Assembly: GCA_027924585.1 (NCBI GenBank)
Contig: BSBM01000823.1
Coordinates: forward strand, 377,001 to 441,000
Direction: 5' to 3'
Length of the DNA stretch: 64,000 bases
DNA from: Larix kaempferi
Taxonomy: Eukaryota > Streptophyta > Pinopsida > Pinales > Pinaceae
In this document: one piece after another, positions 43,740 through 54,890 of the stretch
Numbering within the stretch: position 1 is the stretch's first letter
How the letters are laid out: every line of letters begins with the position of its first letter
Notes under the pieces: generated by a model
Seen by the model: only the letters and a program-made list of their open reading frames with translations
Databases searched by the model: none
What the model was told of the DNA's origin: nothing
Position numbers and translations under genes: made by a program

Positions 43740-46123
43740 TCATCCTTGGGGTGGCGCTTCTGCTGGGAACGAAGAGCTTGGGACGGCTGCTACTGCTGTT
43801 GCTGCTTTCTTTTCCTCTTCTGCAATATAACTGAACCAGATACCAGTGTCCTTGAAAACGACATTTGCTGGTGAAGGGAGCAAGATCTTCTGGGAAGTCA
43901 CATGCTTACCAAGCTCTGCTTCAACACCATGACTTTTTGCAATTGCTGCTGGGTGTATTTTTTTAAGAAAATGACTATATATTGATGACAGCCCAATATA
44001 GTGATGGAGATCATCAGTGGCCAGGACATCAATCTTCTTTACATATTCTATTTGAATGCCAACCTCTTCCTTCAAGTCTGACAAATGCTGCTCTTTGCTT
44101 GGAAACCCATCGAGGGACTGAGGAAAAATCAGCTTGCATTTTTCATGCACTTCATGGATCTTTTGATACAGGCTAATACCTTTCTCAATTGTTCTATGGA
44201 TCTTAGCCATCAGCTTGAGGCCACAATTCCTGCAAAACTCCATAAGAGCTACATCTTCCTTAAAGTATTCAGATTTGAATGGGAGATGCTTAGGGAAATC
44301 AACCTTCCCTTCTCTCCATTCCATCTGGCTCAGGATGTTTGCTTTAACCCAAGTGTATTTGCCTTTAATCCTAACACACTACCTGGCTCATGAAGTTTGC
44401 ACTACCTGAGATGGGTCTATTTCCATATGTTGGGTGTTGGAGCCACCCGCCTGGGCATCTTCATTGGATTAAGCTCTTCTTCCGCCTTTTGTTTGTCTTC
44501 AACTTTACGCTTTTTTTCTTCTTCTTCAGCCTGCTGCTGATTTTCAATTGCCTCCCTCTGCTCTCGTTCCTCTGCTTCCTTCTACTGTCCTGCCTCCTCA
44601 GTTTCTCTCTGCAATCTTGCTTCTTCAGCTTCCTGTTGCAGTCTTGCTTCTTCTTTCAATCTTTGTTCTTCACGGGCCAGGGCCTCAACTGCCTCCCTTT
44701 CTTTTTGCAGACTGGCTTCTCGGGCTGTGGCAGAGCTAGATCTAACTCCACTACCGTGATGAAAAATATGCAACTCAGTCATGTTGTTGATGCCCCTGAA
44801 AACTTCTTCTTCTGCATCATAGTAATGGGCATAGTCAAAATGAGAATATAACTCCTTGCAATGCTCGACAACCTTGCTCCGCCTTTCATTTCTATGGAAG
44901 ATTACCTCACCGAAGTGGAAATCTTTCAACTCTTGAATGTACGCCTTGGCTACTGCAACCCCTAAGAATTTAAAGGATCCTATGCAGAAAGGCAAAGGAA
45001 GAAAGGAAGCCTTATGCTGCTTATTAAGCACTCCTCCTATTCCATCAAGTAAAACTTGCCTGACTACTTCCTTCAAAACTACATAATCAGTAGCGTATTT
45101 TGGCAAAATGTATGGTGCTTTGGTACCTCCAAACATCCTGATGTAAGTGCCCTATTCTGAGAAGTAAAAATCCCCATAATTTTCCAGGACTTCCATGGCA
45201 TTTTCTAACAGGCAATTGGGCTCTTCATTGAACATATGCTCATACAGAGGCATGATGAACTCTTCGCAAATGAGCTTGTAGTTTGCTCTGTAATTTTGAT
45301 CCCACATTATTTTATAGGCATTGTATACCGGGGTGTTGGCTTGATCCCACGTGCAACCTAGCCTGGGGAAAGAGAGCTTGGCCAAAATGCAATCAATAAG
45401 ATATGAAGACATGTAAAATTATGACTTTTTTAAGGCCAAACCTTCTCTAACTGCGGCCACCGTGGACGCCAATCTATTTGGGAGAATAGTAGCAAAATCA
45501 AAGACAGTTCCTTTGAATGCTATGAAGTGGATTATGGGAGCCCACTGTATCCTATATACAGTGCCATCGGGCATAACGAAAATTCTGCTTAACATCATGG
45601 TAATTAACCTAAAAGGAGGTCTTCAGCTTTGAATGTCATATTCATCATTATCTCTCTTCCTCAGCTGCTTGCCTGTGCTCAACAGCCTCTTAGCCATCTC
45701 GAGATTATTCATCTGTCCCAACCATTCATCGTTTAGAGATTGTTGGGGACGTGAGAATTTGTAGGCTAATGCAATATAGGTTCAATGGAATGAAGCAAAA
45801 GGCTCTCCCTTGATGTCCTGCAACACTCTTGTTTGTGGGTTGGCATGTTCCAATATCCACCGAATCACTTTAGAGCATGGGAACAATTCAAGGCGAGTAG
45901 AATCCCTCGCTATGCCGGAATTTCTAATGTTGAAGTAGATTTGCAGTTCTTCTAATAACATGTCTGGGATATCTTGGTCCCTGATCATCCGGTAAACATC
46001 TCCCCACCGAACCTCGGGAGGAACGCCGGTGGTACACTTAGTGTCTTGAAAAAGAGTTTCAGTCCTTGGCTACACTGGCTCTGGCTCCATCATTTTAGCT
46101 TTCTTTCTACCACCTTTTGGCAT
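43740..46123 (-). pseudogene. LTR-embedded gene, 3' LTR copy with internal deletion
   Basis: The ATG at 46,123 (M-P-K-G-G-R-K-K-A-K) and the stop at 43,740 (A-P-P-Q-G-stop) correspond to the two ends of the gene at 58,885-55,817. The copy lacks ~685 bp encoding the central coiled coil, which also shifts the frame. Segments 45,988-45,782, 45,412-45,152, 45,136-44,582 and 44,324-43,740 remain open. Trp and Gln codons survive here at some places where the 5' LTR copy has stops (N-D-E-W, W-D-Q). The stops after F-Y-F-S-E and after the V/A-G-Q of the Glu-rich helix occur in both copies. The P-L-Y-E-H-M-F-N-E-E motif is at ~45,220. Confidence 0.75.
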
Positions 46124-47028
46124 CGTGGCTTATCCCTGTTTGCAACCATATGTAAATGAATATAAAATTGTAACACATTACGAGAGTGTAACATAGAGCA
46201 AGATAGTTTTAGCATGCTGATGATAAATATAAAAAAAATTATACGGCTGCATGCTGGGGAAGCAAACCAAACATATATTATCAAAATATGGTCCTCAAAC
46301 TTGATCATTCTAGGGAGCCAATTCCTGGTTAGGAACTTTTGAAATGCTTCCCAAAAGGTATGCATACGACGTGTAAAACCCACTTCCCGCCTAGTCTTTG
46401 GAGATAGGATGTCCTTCATCATAGGCACTTCTAACGGTTAATGGTAGGCTGGCTTGGATTGGGAAATACTATGAGGAAGCTAAACAAACAAAACATAGAA
46501 CAAAGTTGCTTTTGATAACCTGTATCTGAGCCAAACAAGCGAGCAGTTGAGTATCCCAACCAGCTATTACTGATGTTGCTTCTTGTTCGATAGTATTTGA
46601 GAAGCGGCATGTAGCCGGCATAAAAACTTGGATTTGAGTATATCTCGGTAGGAGCATGACAGAAATGCGGCCGGTGGAACTAACCAAGTTCAAACGACTT
46701 AGAGACAAAGGGCCAACTAAGAATGATTGGCATGGTTATGACTCCTAACTGTCAGCAATGAGAATTTTATGGGAGCCGCAGTGACCGTAAACTTTTAAAG
46801 GATACATTGCTACGAGTGCCTACCGGCCACATAATGAAACGGAAAACACCTAAGAAAGCCTCAACGTATAGATAAGACAAAGATAAGGGTAGAAACACCT
46901 ACCTGGAGATGAAACAGTGGTGGAGTGAGGTTGACACGGTGGTGAATGCACTGAGCTGGAGCGAAACAATTCGAGCGGCATTCTCCGAATCCAAAACTAT
47001 CAACGCGGACAATAAAACCCCATCGCCC

Positions 47029-47037
47029 TTATATAAA
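47029..47037 (-). promoter_or_regulatory. Upstream TATA box of the G2 3' LTR
   Basis: Minus strand TTTATATAAGGGC, conserved at 59,800-59,808 in the other LTR. It precedes the LTR gene by ~900 bp. Confidence 0.4.
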
Positions 47038-47140
47038 GCTTAATACGTGCAGGCATTTAATTGGGTAGGTGGCAACATTAAAATGGGGTTGATTATTCAT
47101 ACGGCGTGGTCTTTTCAAACCTGTTTGGAATTTAAGCATG

Positions 47141-47745
47141 ACTGTCAATTGCGGTAACGACTCGTGAGTTTCGTCCTCAGTTGCGACCAGAACTCATGAG
47201 TTCCTCTCGAAGAGTGGGAGACTTGGCGAGGCATCCGCTTATTGCAGGAGAGATGAGAAAGACGCTCCACTTTGGTGGAAAGGTTTGGCGAATTGTTCCG
47301 GAGTCGTCGAGCTAAGGGACATTTGCGGTGCAAGTTTGTGAGTTATCCCTACGTTTCGGGAAGACTTTGCGAGTTCTTCCGAAATTGACTCTCCAAAAAG
47401 TTTGTCGTGGCGTAATTTCTTGAGTCATTCCACCATTGCGAAAATACTCGGTAAGTTCTTCCACAAATGATGAAGGAGTTTGGTAAGTATTTTCTGCAAA
47501 GTGGATAGCCCGGGGACTTGTTGAGAGGGTGCCTGTTGCGGCAAAACTTTACAAGTGTTTCCATCGTTTTGAGATAGAAATTTGAGTTCTTCCGAAGTCC
47601 AAAGAACATGTAAGTGCTTTCTCTATTTCGGGGAGAAACTTTAAGTCTTTCCATAGTTGCGGGTGAACATCCCAAGTTCTTCCACCATTTCGGGAGAGAA
47701 ATTTGAGTTCTTCCGCAGTTTCGGGAAAGAATTGTGAGTTTTGAC
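47141..47745. repeat. Degenerate short tandem repeats in the U3 start of the 3' LTR
   Basis: Words of the type TTTCGGGAGAGAAATTTGAGTTCTTCCG recur every ~40-60 bp with variants such as GCGAGTTCTTCCG and AAGTTCTTCCAC. The same array lies in the 5' LTR. Such arrays near the start of U3 are often regulatory. Open frames across them on the minus strand are not genes. Confidence 0.75.
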
Positions 47746-47910
47746 TTAGAAGAAAATTTTCAATTTTAAAACAGATTCCCCAGTTGAAACAAAACTAAGT
47801 TCAAAAAGTTTTTTCAAGGGAGACTTAACTCTTTTAGGAAGACTTTCTAGGAAAATGAAAGGAGGGGCCCCAATATCTACAAAATTTGGGGGGATGTTGC
47901 TGCAACAACA

Positions 47911-48941
47911 ATTGGCGAGTCACTGGCGAACACAGATCTCTGAAAAAATCCCTCTTGTTAATCAGAAACCTTCTTAAAAGATGTCCATCTTATATGCAAT
48001 ATTCAGCTGAGCAATCGAATCTCGGCAAAGGAAGAAGTCACTTTATCTGTTTTCCATTGGGAAAAGGGGAGCTTTGATGAAGACATCTTTAAAACTTTCA
48101 AAGGGCCAACATATGGGGTTCATTTTAGAAGATTCATCTTTCAGATGGCCACTGCTATCGGACTCCACAGGATTTGCAACAACTTCTCATAGACACTATT
48201 GCTCTTGTTCCTCATTCCCAAGCCACCTACATCCTTTTGGATGTTCATACTTTTGACAGCTTTGTTATTTGGGCCTTCCAGAAATATTTTCTTTAAATAT
48301 GATCTTTGATTTTGGCTCCTCAATCCATAATGTCCTTTTGTGTGAGTAAGAGATTTTATTGATTGATCAAGCCTCATAGACGGAGAGTAGCCTAGCTAGA
48401 GTTGAGTCTTTTGGACAACTTTCTTAACTTATACACTTTGCTTTTGTCTCAACCATGCTTTAATTGAGGCGAGAATCTCTGGAAAATAGACCCTTGATTA
48501 TAAGCCATTTTGGCTTTTAGATTTGCAGCATGGAGTCATTTCAATACCCTATGCCTTTGAGATGTGCTACTCTCTGTGGGTCCAACTTCAGTGACCTTCT
48601 TGAGATGCTTTTAAGTGAGAGTGGATGGAGCCCGAAGATAGTAATAAAGATAATCATAGATCTCTACTTTTTAAACAAGGGTTAGTGTGACTAACATAAT
48701 AGGCTTTCTTCCTTCTGGAGAATGTTCGGCAAGAGCAAAATACATAGATAGACTTTCATTTCAGGGTATTTTCAGCTTCATGAGTTGTGAGATTTCTTTG
48801 AGATATATATCTTGATGAGAATCCCGACCGCAGGTGTTTTCAGAAAACAAACTTTGTACAAAAGGTTCAAATGCTGAGAAAAGAAACAACATAGCTAAAA
48901 ACAATGAAAACAAGGGGCTAAAGCAACATAAAATAAAATTT
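47911..48941 (-). other. G2 segment between integrase and 3' LTR, possible foreign insert
   Basis: About 1 kb follows pol. The bases directly next to the LTR, ATTGGCGAGTCACTGGCG, are not purine-rich on the coding strand, so I cannot identify a polypurine tract. Read on the plus strand they resemble a gypsy primer site. A minus-strand 78-codon frame (48,377-48,141) contains V-G-G-L-G-M-R-N, a wording common near the end of plant LINE RT, but nothing else supports a LINE. Confidence 0.35.
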
Positions 48942-49963
48942 TTATTTATGTACAGAAAGTCTCATTGAGACTACGCAAAGTATTGTTTCAAGGTGAGTCC
49001 ATTGAGAGGAAGGGTTACTTCCTCTCCCTGGAGGTCTATCAGCTTGTAAGTGGATGGGCCGAGCTTTTTGTCGGGCTTCTTCAAGTTGAAGCAAGGTATT
49101 GATCCTGGATTGTAAGACTTGGCTACCATACCCTTGAGAGGCTTGGGACAACTGTAAGGATGGAAGCAAGATGTTGGGAGGGAGGATGGCTTCCTTTCCA
49201 TAGACGAGAGTGTAAGGGGAAACCATTAATGCATTCTTTGGAGTCACCCTATCTGCCCATAAGGCATTTGGGAGAGCTATAGCCAACTTCATCGATTTTC
49301 TATCACAGTCTTCCTGAGAATTCGAATGAGGTTTTTGTTTGAAGATCCAGCTAATCCATTTCCTTGAGGGTAATAATTGGATGAATAATGCAGTTTAATT
49401 CCCCATTCATAAACAAATTCATTTATCTTAAAAGACGAGAAATAAGGAGCATTATCAAAGACAAGGGAAATTGGAACCCCAAACCTGGTTATGATGATTT
49501 TCTTCAAGAAACTGATGACTGCATCTTCATTGACCTTGCGCAATGGGATAGCCTCCATCCATCTGGTGAAGTAGTCAGTAGCCGTCGGGATGTATCGATG
49601 TTGTAAAGAAGAATTTGGGTTTATCTCTCCAATAAAATCTATGCCCCATTGTTCAAAAGGTTCAGAGATAATAACCGGCTGCAAGGGTCCTGCTGCCTTA
49701 GGTAATTTCCCAGCACTTCTTTGGCATATATCATAGTTCCATGCATATGCATGGGCATCTCGAAATAGAGTGGGCCAATAATATCGAGCTCTAAGTATCT
49801 TGTGAGCTATTGTCTCCCCTGAATAATGTCCACCAGTGGGACCATCGTGTAATTCTTTGACAACTTTACTTGCATCTTCCTTTTCTAGACATCTAAGAAA
49901 AATTCCATCGTAATTTTTTCTAAAAAGTATCCCATCAATGATTTGATAAGCTGCCGATTTCAA
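48942..49963 (-). pseudogene. G2 integrase
   Basis: The zinc-binding region shows H-D-G-P-T-G-G-H-Y, but the first Cys of the C-x2-C pair is lost (N-Y-D-I-C-Q-R-S). The core has G-I-D-F-I-G-E-I (first Asp, ~49,640) and L-V-F-D-N-A-P-Y-F (second Asp, ~49,460). It then has N-G-L-A-G-S-S-N-K, where the catalytic Glu is Gly; the related G1 has N-G-L-A-E-S-F-N-K. The frame ends at 49,289 and shifts to 49,292-49,080, then shifts again to give L-P-L-N-G-L-T-L-K-Q-Y-F-A (~48,975), the gypsy C-terminal module. Loss of Glu and the frameshifts make it inactive. Confidence 0.88.
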
Positions 49964-51283
49964 ATGGAGCGCCCTTCTTTGCTTAGAGCTCTAGTGCATA
50001 GGTAGGTATCCTTGCTGCAAATAATGCACTAGATCCCTATACCATGATTGAGGAGATATGAAGATAGGAGATACTTCAATTGAATTCAGCTCAGCTTCAT
50101 TTTTCTAATGCCGCCCTTCATCAGTTGGATTTCCTGTAAGAAATTTGCACAGGCCTTGTCCTTTGATGATAGTGGCCGGCTTAAATTCTAAGTGATATTC
50201 TTGAAGAGTTGTGACCCAGTTTCCCCTCCCTTCTCCTAATTCCTTTTGAACGAAGAGGGATCTAACAGCTGGGTGGGGAACTATAACCTTAGTTATGTTC
50301 TTAAGAATATATGGTCTGAACTATTTGACTTCTTTGAAGACAACATACATATGCTTGTCGACAACGGGATAATTTAGTTCAGCACCTTGTAGACCAGTGC
50401 TCATAAACGAGATTGGGTACTTGTCCCCTAGTTCCACCTTTTGCGTCAGCACAGCCACGAGAGAGTCATCTGAAGCAAAGGTATACAGGATAAAATCTTT
50501 GTCAAAAGATGGGATTCTTAAGGAAGGAGCTTTAGCTATGGCTACCTTAATGTCTCTGAACGTATTCTTTTCTAAGTTTGTCCACTTGAACTGTATGCTT
50601 TGTTTGACCATTTGCTATAAAGGTTTAACAATTTGCACAAAATCTGGAACAAACCTTTGGACGAAATTGATAGTGCCCATAAAGGACTGCATGGATTTCT
50701 TGTTATGAGGCATTGGAATTCTATTGAGAGCTTGTACTCTTTCTTGATCTATTGATACTCTTCTTTTGGAAATTATATGGTCCAATAGTTTACCTTCGGG
50801 AACAACAAACACACTCTTCTTGGGATTCAATGAGATACCATATTTCTGACAACGATAAAAAATATGCTTCAAATGAAGAACATGGTCTTCCCTTTTCTTT
50901 GAAAAAACTGTCACGTCATCTAGATAGACAACAACACAATGGCCACCCAATCCTCAAAAGGTGATATCCATTGCTCGCTGTAATGTAGCTCTTGTGTTTA
51001 TCAGGTCAAATGGCATCCTTCTATATGCGAAAGTTCCCCACTTAGTGCGGAAAGTAGTCTTAAGATGATCTTCTTCGGCTATTAATACTTGATTGTAACC
51101 AGAGAAACCATCGAGAAGGGAAAATAGCTCAGATCCTGACACCATTTGAAGAATTTGTTCCATTGAAGGGATGGAATAGGTATCTTTATCTGAAGCTCTG
51201 CTTAAATTTCTGAAGTCAACACATAGTCTTATCTCTCCTGACTTATTTCTCACGGAAACTAAGTTAGCAACCCACTCAGAATG
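49964..51283 (-). pseudogene. G2 reverse transcriptase core and RT-linked RNase H
   Basis: The reading frame of gag continues. RT shows L-C-V-D-F-R-N-L, the first Asp in L-L-D-G-F-S-G-Y-N-Q, and after a TGA at ~50,954 the palm motif V-Y-L-D-D-V-T (~50,925). H-I-I-S-K-R-R-V and R-F-V-P-D-F follow. RNase H begins at ~50,530 with L-Y-T-F-A-S-D-D-S, where the first catalytic Asp of the usual [D-A-S] is absent, as in G1. E-L-N-Y-P-V-V-D-K has Asp in place of the Glu position. The domain is therefore non-catalytic in both elements. Bases 50,320-49,964 are a decayed linker to integrase with several stops. Confidence 0.87.
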
Positions 51284-52260
51284 CTAGACCTTAAAGATTA
51301 TTTTAGCATCTAGTAGCTTCTTCAATTCCTTTTGAATCAGAGGTTCCAGAGTAGGATGCATCCTTCTTAATTGCTGCTGAAATGGCTTGACACCCGCTTT
51401 CATTGGTATGACATGCCGAATAATGCGGATGTCATATGTTTTCAGATCTTCATAAGTCCATGCAAAAACATCCTTATATTGTCGAAATAGTTTGATGAAC
51501 CTATCTCTTTCTCCCGGTGAACAACATTTGCCAAGGTTGACAAACTTTGGTTTAGCCTCGATGCCCAAATTAACTAACTCATGCTGCATTGATGAACTGT
51601 TGGTCTTGGTATTTGCTGACCTTTTGAACTTACTCTGAAGATCAAACAGCATTTCAAGTGACGTTACCCCTTTGGGGATGAAATTTCCTTTAGCTGTATC
51701 CTTCTTTTGTAAATCAGAATTGTGTTCTTCTTCATCTATCACAGCTCCTCGGAAAATGTCTTCATTCGTTAGAAAATTGATAATCTGTTCATCATCATCG
51801 AAGAATCTAAAGTTCATGATATTGTCAAGGACAGAAGGCCTGAAAATTAATTCAATTAAGCACTTGTTATTAGTTGGCACCAATCTGGAAGTGGAGGTTG
51901 CTAACAAATCAGCTGCAGAATTTTGCAATCTATGAATAGACTTTATATTGAAAGCATCAAAATACATAATTAAATCCCATACCTTAGCCTGATAAGCTTT
52001 CAAATGAGGTGAGAGACAGTGAATGGTATCTCTTACCTGTCTCACAACTATTTCTAAGTCACCAAAAACCTTCAGGTATTTAACATTTAAACCGATGGCC
52101 TTCTTTAATCTATGCACCAAAGCTTCATATTCAACAATGTTCTTAGTACAATCAAATTCTAACCTACAGGTCAAAAAATACTTATTTCTTTCTGGATCCA
52201 TCAGAAAACAATCGGATCCGGATCCTTCCAAAGTTTTAGAACCATCAAAGTATAATGTCC
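51284..52260 (-). pseudogene. G2 extra RNase H and RT leader
   Basis: In the same long open frame as the protease, Y-F-D-G-S-K-T (~52,250) gives the first Asp, V-E-Y-E-A-L-V-H-R-L (~52,120) the Glu, F-G-D-L-E-I-V-V (~52,060) the second Asp, and A-A-D-L-L-A (~51,905) the last Asp. This is a complete D-E-D-D set of the Tat-type additional RNase H. The RT leader P-K-G-V-T-S-L-E-M-L-F and F-A-W-T-Y-E-D-L follow, to a stop at 51,284 just before the fingers. Location before RT matches G1. Confidence 0.85.
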
Positions 52261-53161
52261 AAAATAGATCTTTTGATTCAGCTAAGTTAGTATCTTTATG
52301 ATCTAAGTCAGTGATTAAACTAACTATATTACAGTCAATATCATTAGTCCGAGAAAAATGAAGGAGATCGGACTGTTCATCTGATTCATGGCTAATAGTT
52401 TCAGACTTATAATTACTTGGATCCATTTCTAAGAAATAATTTCCCAAAACTGAGGATGAGAAGGCTACAGCCTTATTCTTTCCTTCTTGTTGAGTTACAT
52501 TTTGTTTCATGTGCAGTTCTCTCAGAACCTTCATCTGATTTTGTCTGTTTTGATAAGGAAACCACAAATGAGACCAATCACTTGCAAAGTAACTGTTCAA
52601 CTTTGTGGACCAGTCTCTACTTAGTATCAAACCATAGGCTTCAAGAATATCAACCACCATTATGTCAATGAACTGACAGACTCTAGAATTTGCTGACAAC
52701 CTAATGAGGACATCTTTCATTTCCCCAATAACTTTGACAACAGTCCTATCTAACTGAATAATTTGGGCAAGAGATGGAATTGGTTTCCCATTAATTTTTT
52801 TACAGATTGACAGTGGCATGACATTTGAAGATGCTCCGGAATCTACCAGACAATTGTGAACATTGTGATTAAAAATTTCAAAAGTTAAAAGAAATGGCAA
52901 CGTCTGAGATTTGGATTTCCCGCCGATACTAGCCTCATTAATTTCAGGATCTTCTTGAATATCTGTTAATGGAGTGCTGGGCTAGGATTGAAGAGCATGC
53001 AAAAAATTACACATATCGAATATTGATACATTTGCTTTTACTTTCCTTATATCTTCAATAATGTCATATCCTATATCAGATTCTTTTACAATTCTAGTTG
53101 GATGGTCTATCTTATTCATCGTGACCTTCGGTTGTTGAACTGTGGTGTCAATGCTTGGCTT
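52261..53161 (-). pseudogene. G2 aspartic protease region
   Basis: The frame runs from the gag stop at 53,162 through a second stop near 52,982 into the open stretch beginning at 52,900. The active site C-L-V-D-S-G-A-S-S-N-V-M-P (~52,845) is canonical and intact. I-M-V-V-D-I and G-L-I-L-S-R-D-W (~52,610) give the second conserved block. It would cut the gag-pol chain in the particle. Confidence 0.85.
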
Positions 53162-54862
53162 CTAGGCCGCTGTTGGGTTAGCTTTAGGTTGAGGTGGAAT
53201 GATTGTTATATGTCTTCTAGGTAGTTCTTTTGAAATTTTAGGCTTGGGAATAGTCGAGCTTAGCACAGGATCTGTAATGGGACCTTTACTGCGAGTGTTA
53301 ATGTTTACAGCAGAGGATGAGCTTTCTGCGGGATCTTCTTCTACTAATTCAGTTAAAGGTACCCAATCCCATAACACCATAGTGGTGTGAGGGGATGGTT
53401 CCTCTATCTCAGGGCTCGATTCCTCTGGAGAATCGTCTTGATCTGGAATCTGTGAATCCAACATTTGGTTCATGACTAAACTCATAGAGTTAATCCATTG
53501 TGGGCAGCTCTTTTCCGAGTGCGGTTCTTGATGAAAGGTACAGAAGTTTTCCATCCCTATTTCATTGAGATGTAAACTAGGGGAAGTGTTCATAGGTGGA
53601 TGAGGTTGATTGCTATCTTCTCTCTTCTTGTAGAATGGCTTGAAAGGTTTCCTAGATGTACTAGCAGCTTTATCTTTCTCGAGATCTACAATTTTATTGG
53701 ACAACTTCTGCATCATCTTAACTACGTTCTCCATGTCTGCTGATGACTCTTCTTTATTTCTGGTGAGTAGCAAGGTTTTTTTACTAGCTGATGGTTTTGT
53801 CTCTGCATCTAAGGCATGTTTAGCAATGCTGTCGGCTTCTTCTTCCACCTTTCTAGCTTCTTCAAAATTTTCTATTAGGGTGGTTTTCTTAAATCTTTTA
53901 ACGAACATTGCTATGGGCCCTTCAAGAGCTATTGTATAATATTCAACCAAAGATTCCTCCGCTGGTTTATTTGCTTCGCTGAAATTATTTAAGAGTGTTG
54001 TGAGCCTTTGGTTGAAGTCTTGAACCTTTTCTTTCTTTTCCATTCTCATGGACAATAATTCTTTCATGAGTGTAGCTACAGTATTTTGATTTCCATACTT
54101 CTTTAAGAAACATGTTTCAAATTCATCCCAGTTGGAAATCGAGCTAGGTTGCAAGCTAAAATACCAGGAAGAAACTTTTGGCTCAAATGTGTATGGAAAA
54201 AGCCTACAAACTACATCTTCATGCTGTACATTTAAAAGATTCAGGGCTAAATAAAAACTCTTGAGATGATCTTCAGCAGAAATGGCTTTTCTTGGGTCAA
54301 ATTCAGGCAAGACTTTCTCTATATTTTTAGGCAAATTGTGGAATGGCCCAGCTAGATTCAATGCTCCCCTCGCTCTCTAGGAAGGTACAGCGATGTCTCT
54401 ATGTGGAGAATCAGGTGGAGAGTTGTCTGGTGAATTAAATGGAGTGTTCTTTGGAGTAACAAGTTCTCCAAGATTTCCTAGATCTGAAAGATTTTCTGGG
54501 TTTTCAAGATCGACTTTGTTCAGGGGTTCTGCAATTTCTTCCAAAGTTAAATTCACAAGTTCTTCAAAATTCTACACAAGAATCGAATCACGGGTGTACT
54601 GTCGTTCTTTTCTAGGAGTACTTTTCCTAGGGAGGAAATTTACTGCGTTTAAACCACCTAGTTGTCTAACATAAGATCGTGTATGTCTCCTTAAATCTTC
54701 TATTTCTGCAAAAGGCACAGCATACAATACTTCTTGAGGTTCAGAATCAGAGATGGGGTTTTCTTGATTTGCTACTTCAAGATTTGGGCTGTCTGAAATT
54801 CCTATTTTAAGTGGATTTTCAGTAACATTTTTGACAGTGGAATATTTTCCTTTATCAGCCAT
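53162..54862 (-). pseudogene. G2 gag
   Basis: The ATG at 54,862 lies ~30 bp inside the 5' LTR, just after the primer site, and starts M-A-D-K-G-K-Y. The frame has stops at 54,572 and ~54,378, then is open at 54,361-53,162. The Retrotrans_gag core is clear: W-Y-F-S-L-Q-P (~54,165), F-E-T-C-F-L-K-K-Y and E-K-V-Q-D-F-N-Q-R-L (~54,020). A variant knuckle, C-T-F-H-Q-E-P-H-S-E-K-S-C, lies at ~53,540 with His for the second Cys. The C-terminal part is Pro/Ser-rich. Confidence 0.88.
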
Positions 54863-54869
54863 GCACTTT

Positions 54870-54890
54870 AGGCCCTCCTCCTAGCGCCAA
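54870..54890 (-). promoter_or_regulatory. G2 primer-binding site
   Basis: On the minus strand, TTTGGCGCTAGGAGGAGGG follows the LTR end after a GTG(T) spacer. Gypsy primer sites often begin TTGGCGC. I am not certain which tRNA it matches. It sits directly before the gag ATG. Confidence 0.7.

Larger units (their letters stand above)
42817..47910 (-). repeat. G2 3' LTR (5,094 bp)
   Basis: It is collinear with the 5' LTR except for a ~690-bp deletion near 44,375-44,398, corresponding to about 56,455-57,150 of the other copy. TATA candidates on the minus strand lie at 47,029-47,037 and 43,524-43,533. It contains the truncated copy of the LTR gene. Confidence 0.93.

Noticed and set aside
44390-44851. 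153-codon plus-strand open frame rich in Phe/Leu/Ser, membrane-like
   Set aside because: It is antisense to the Glu/Gln-rich coiled coil of the LTR gene; the repetitive GAG/GAA codons read backwards give CTC/TTC.
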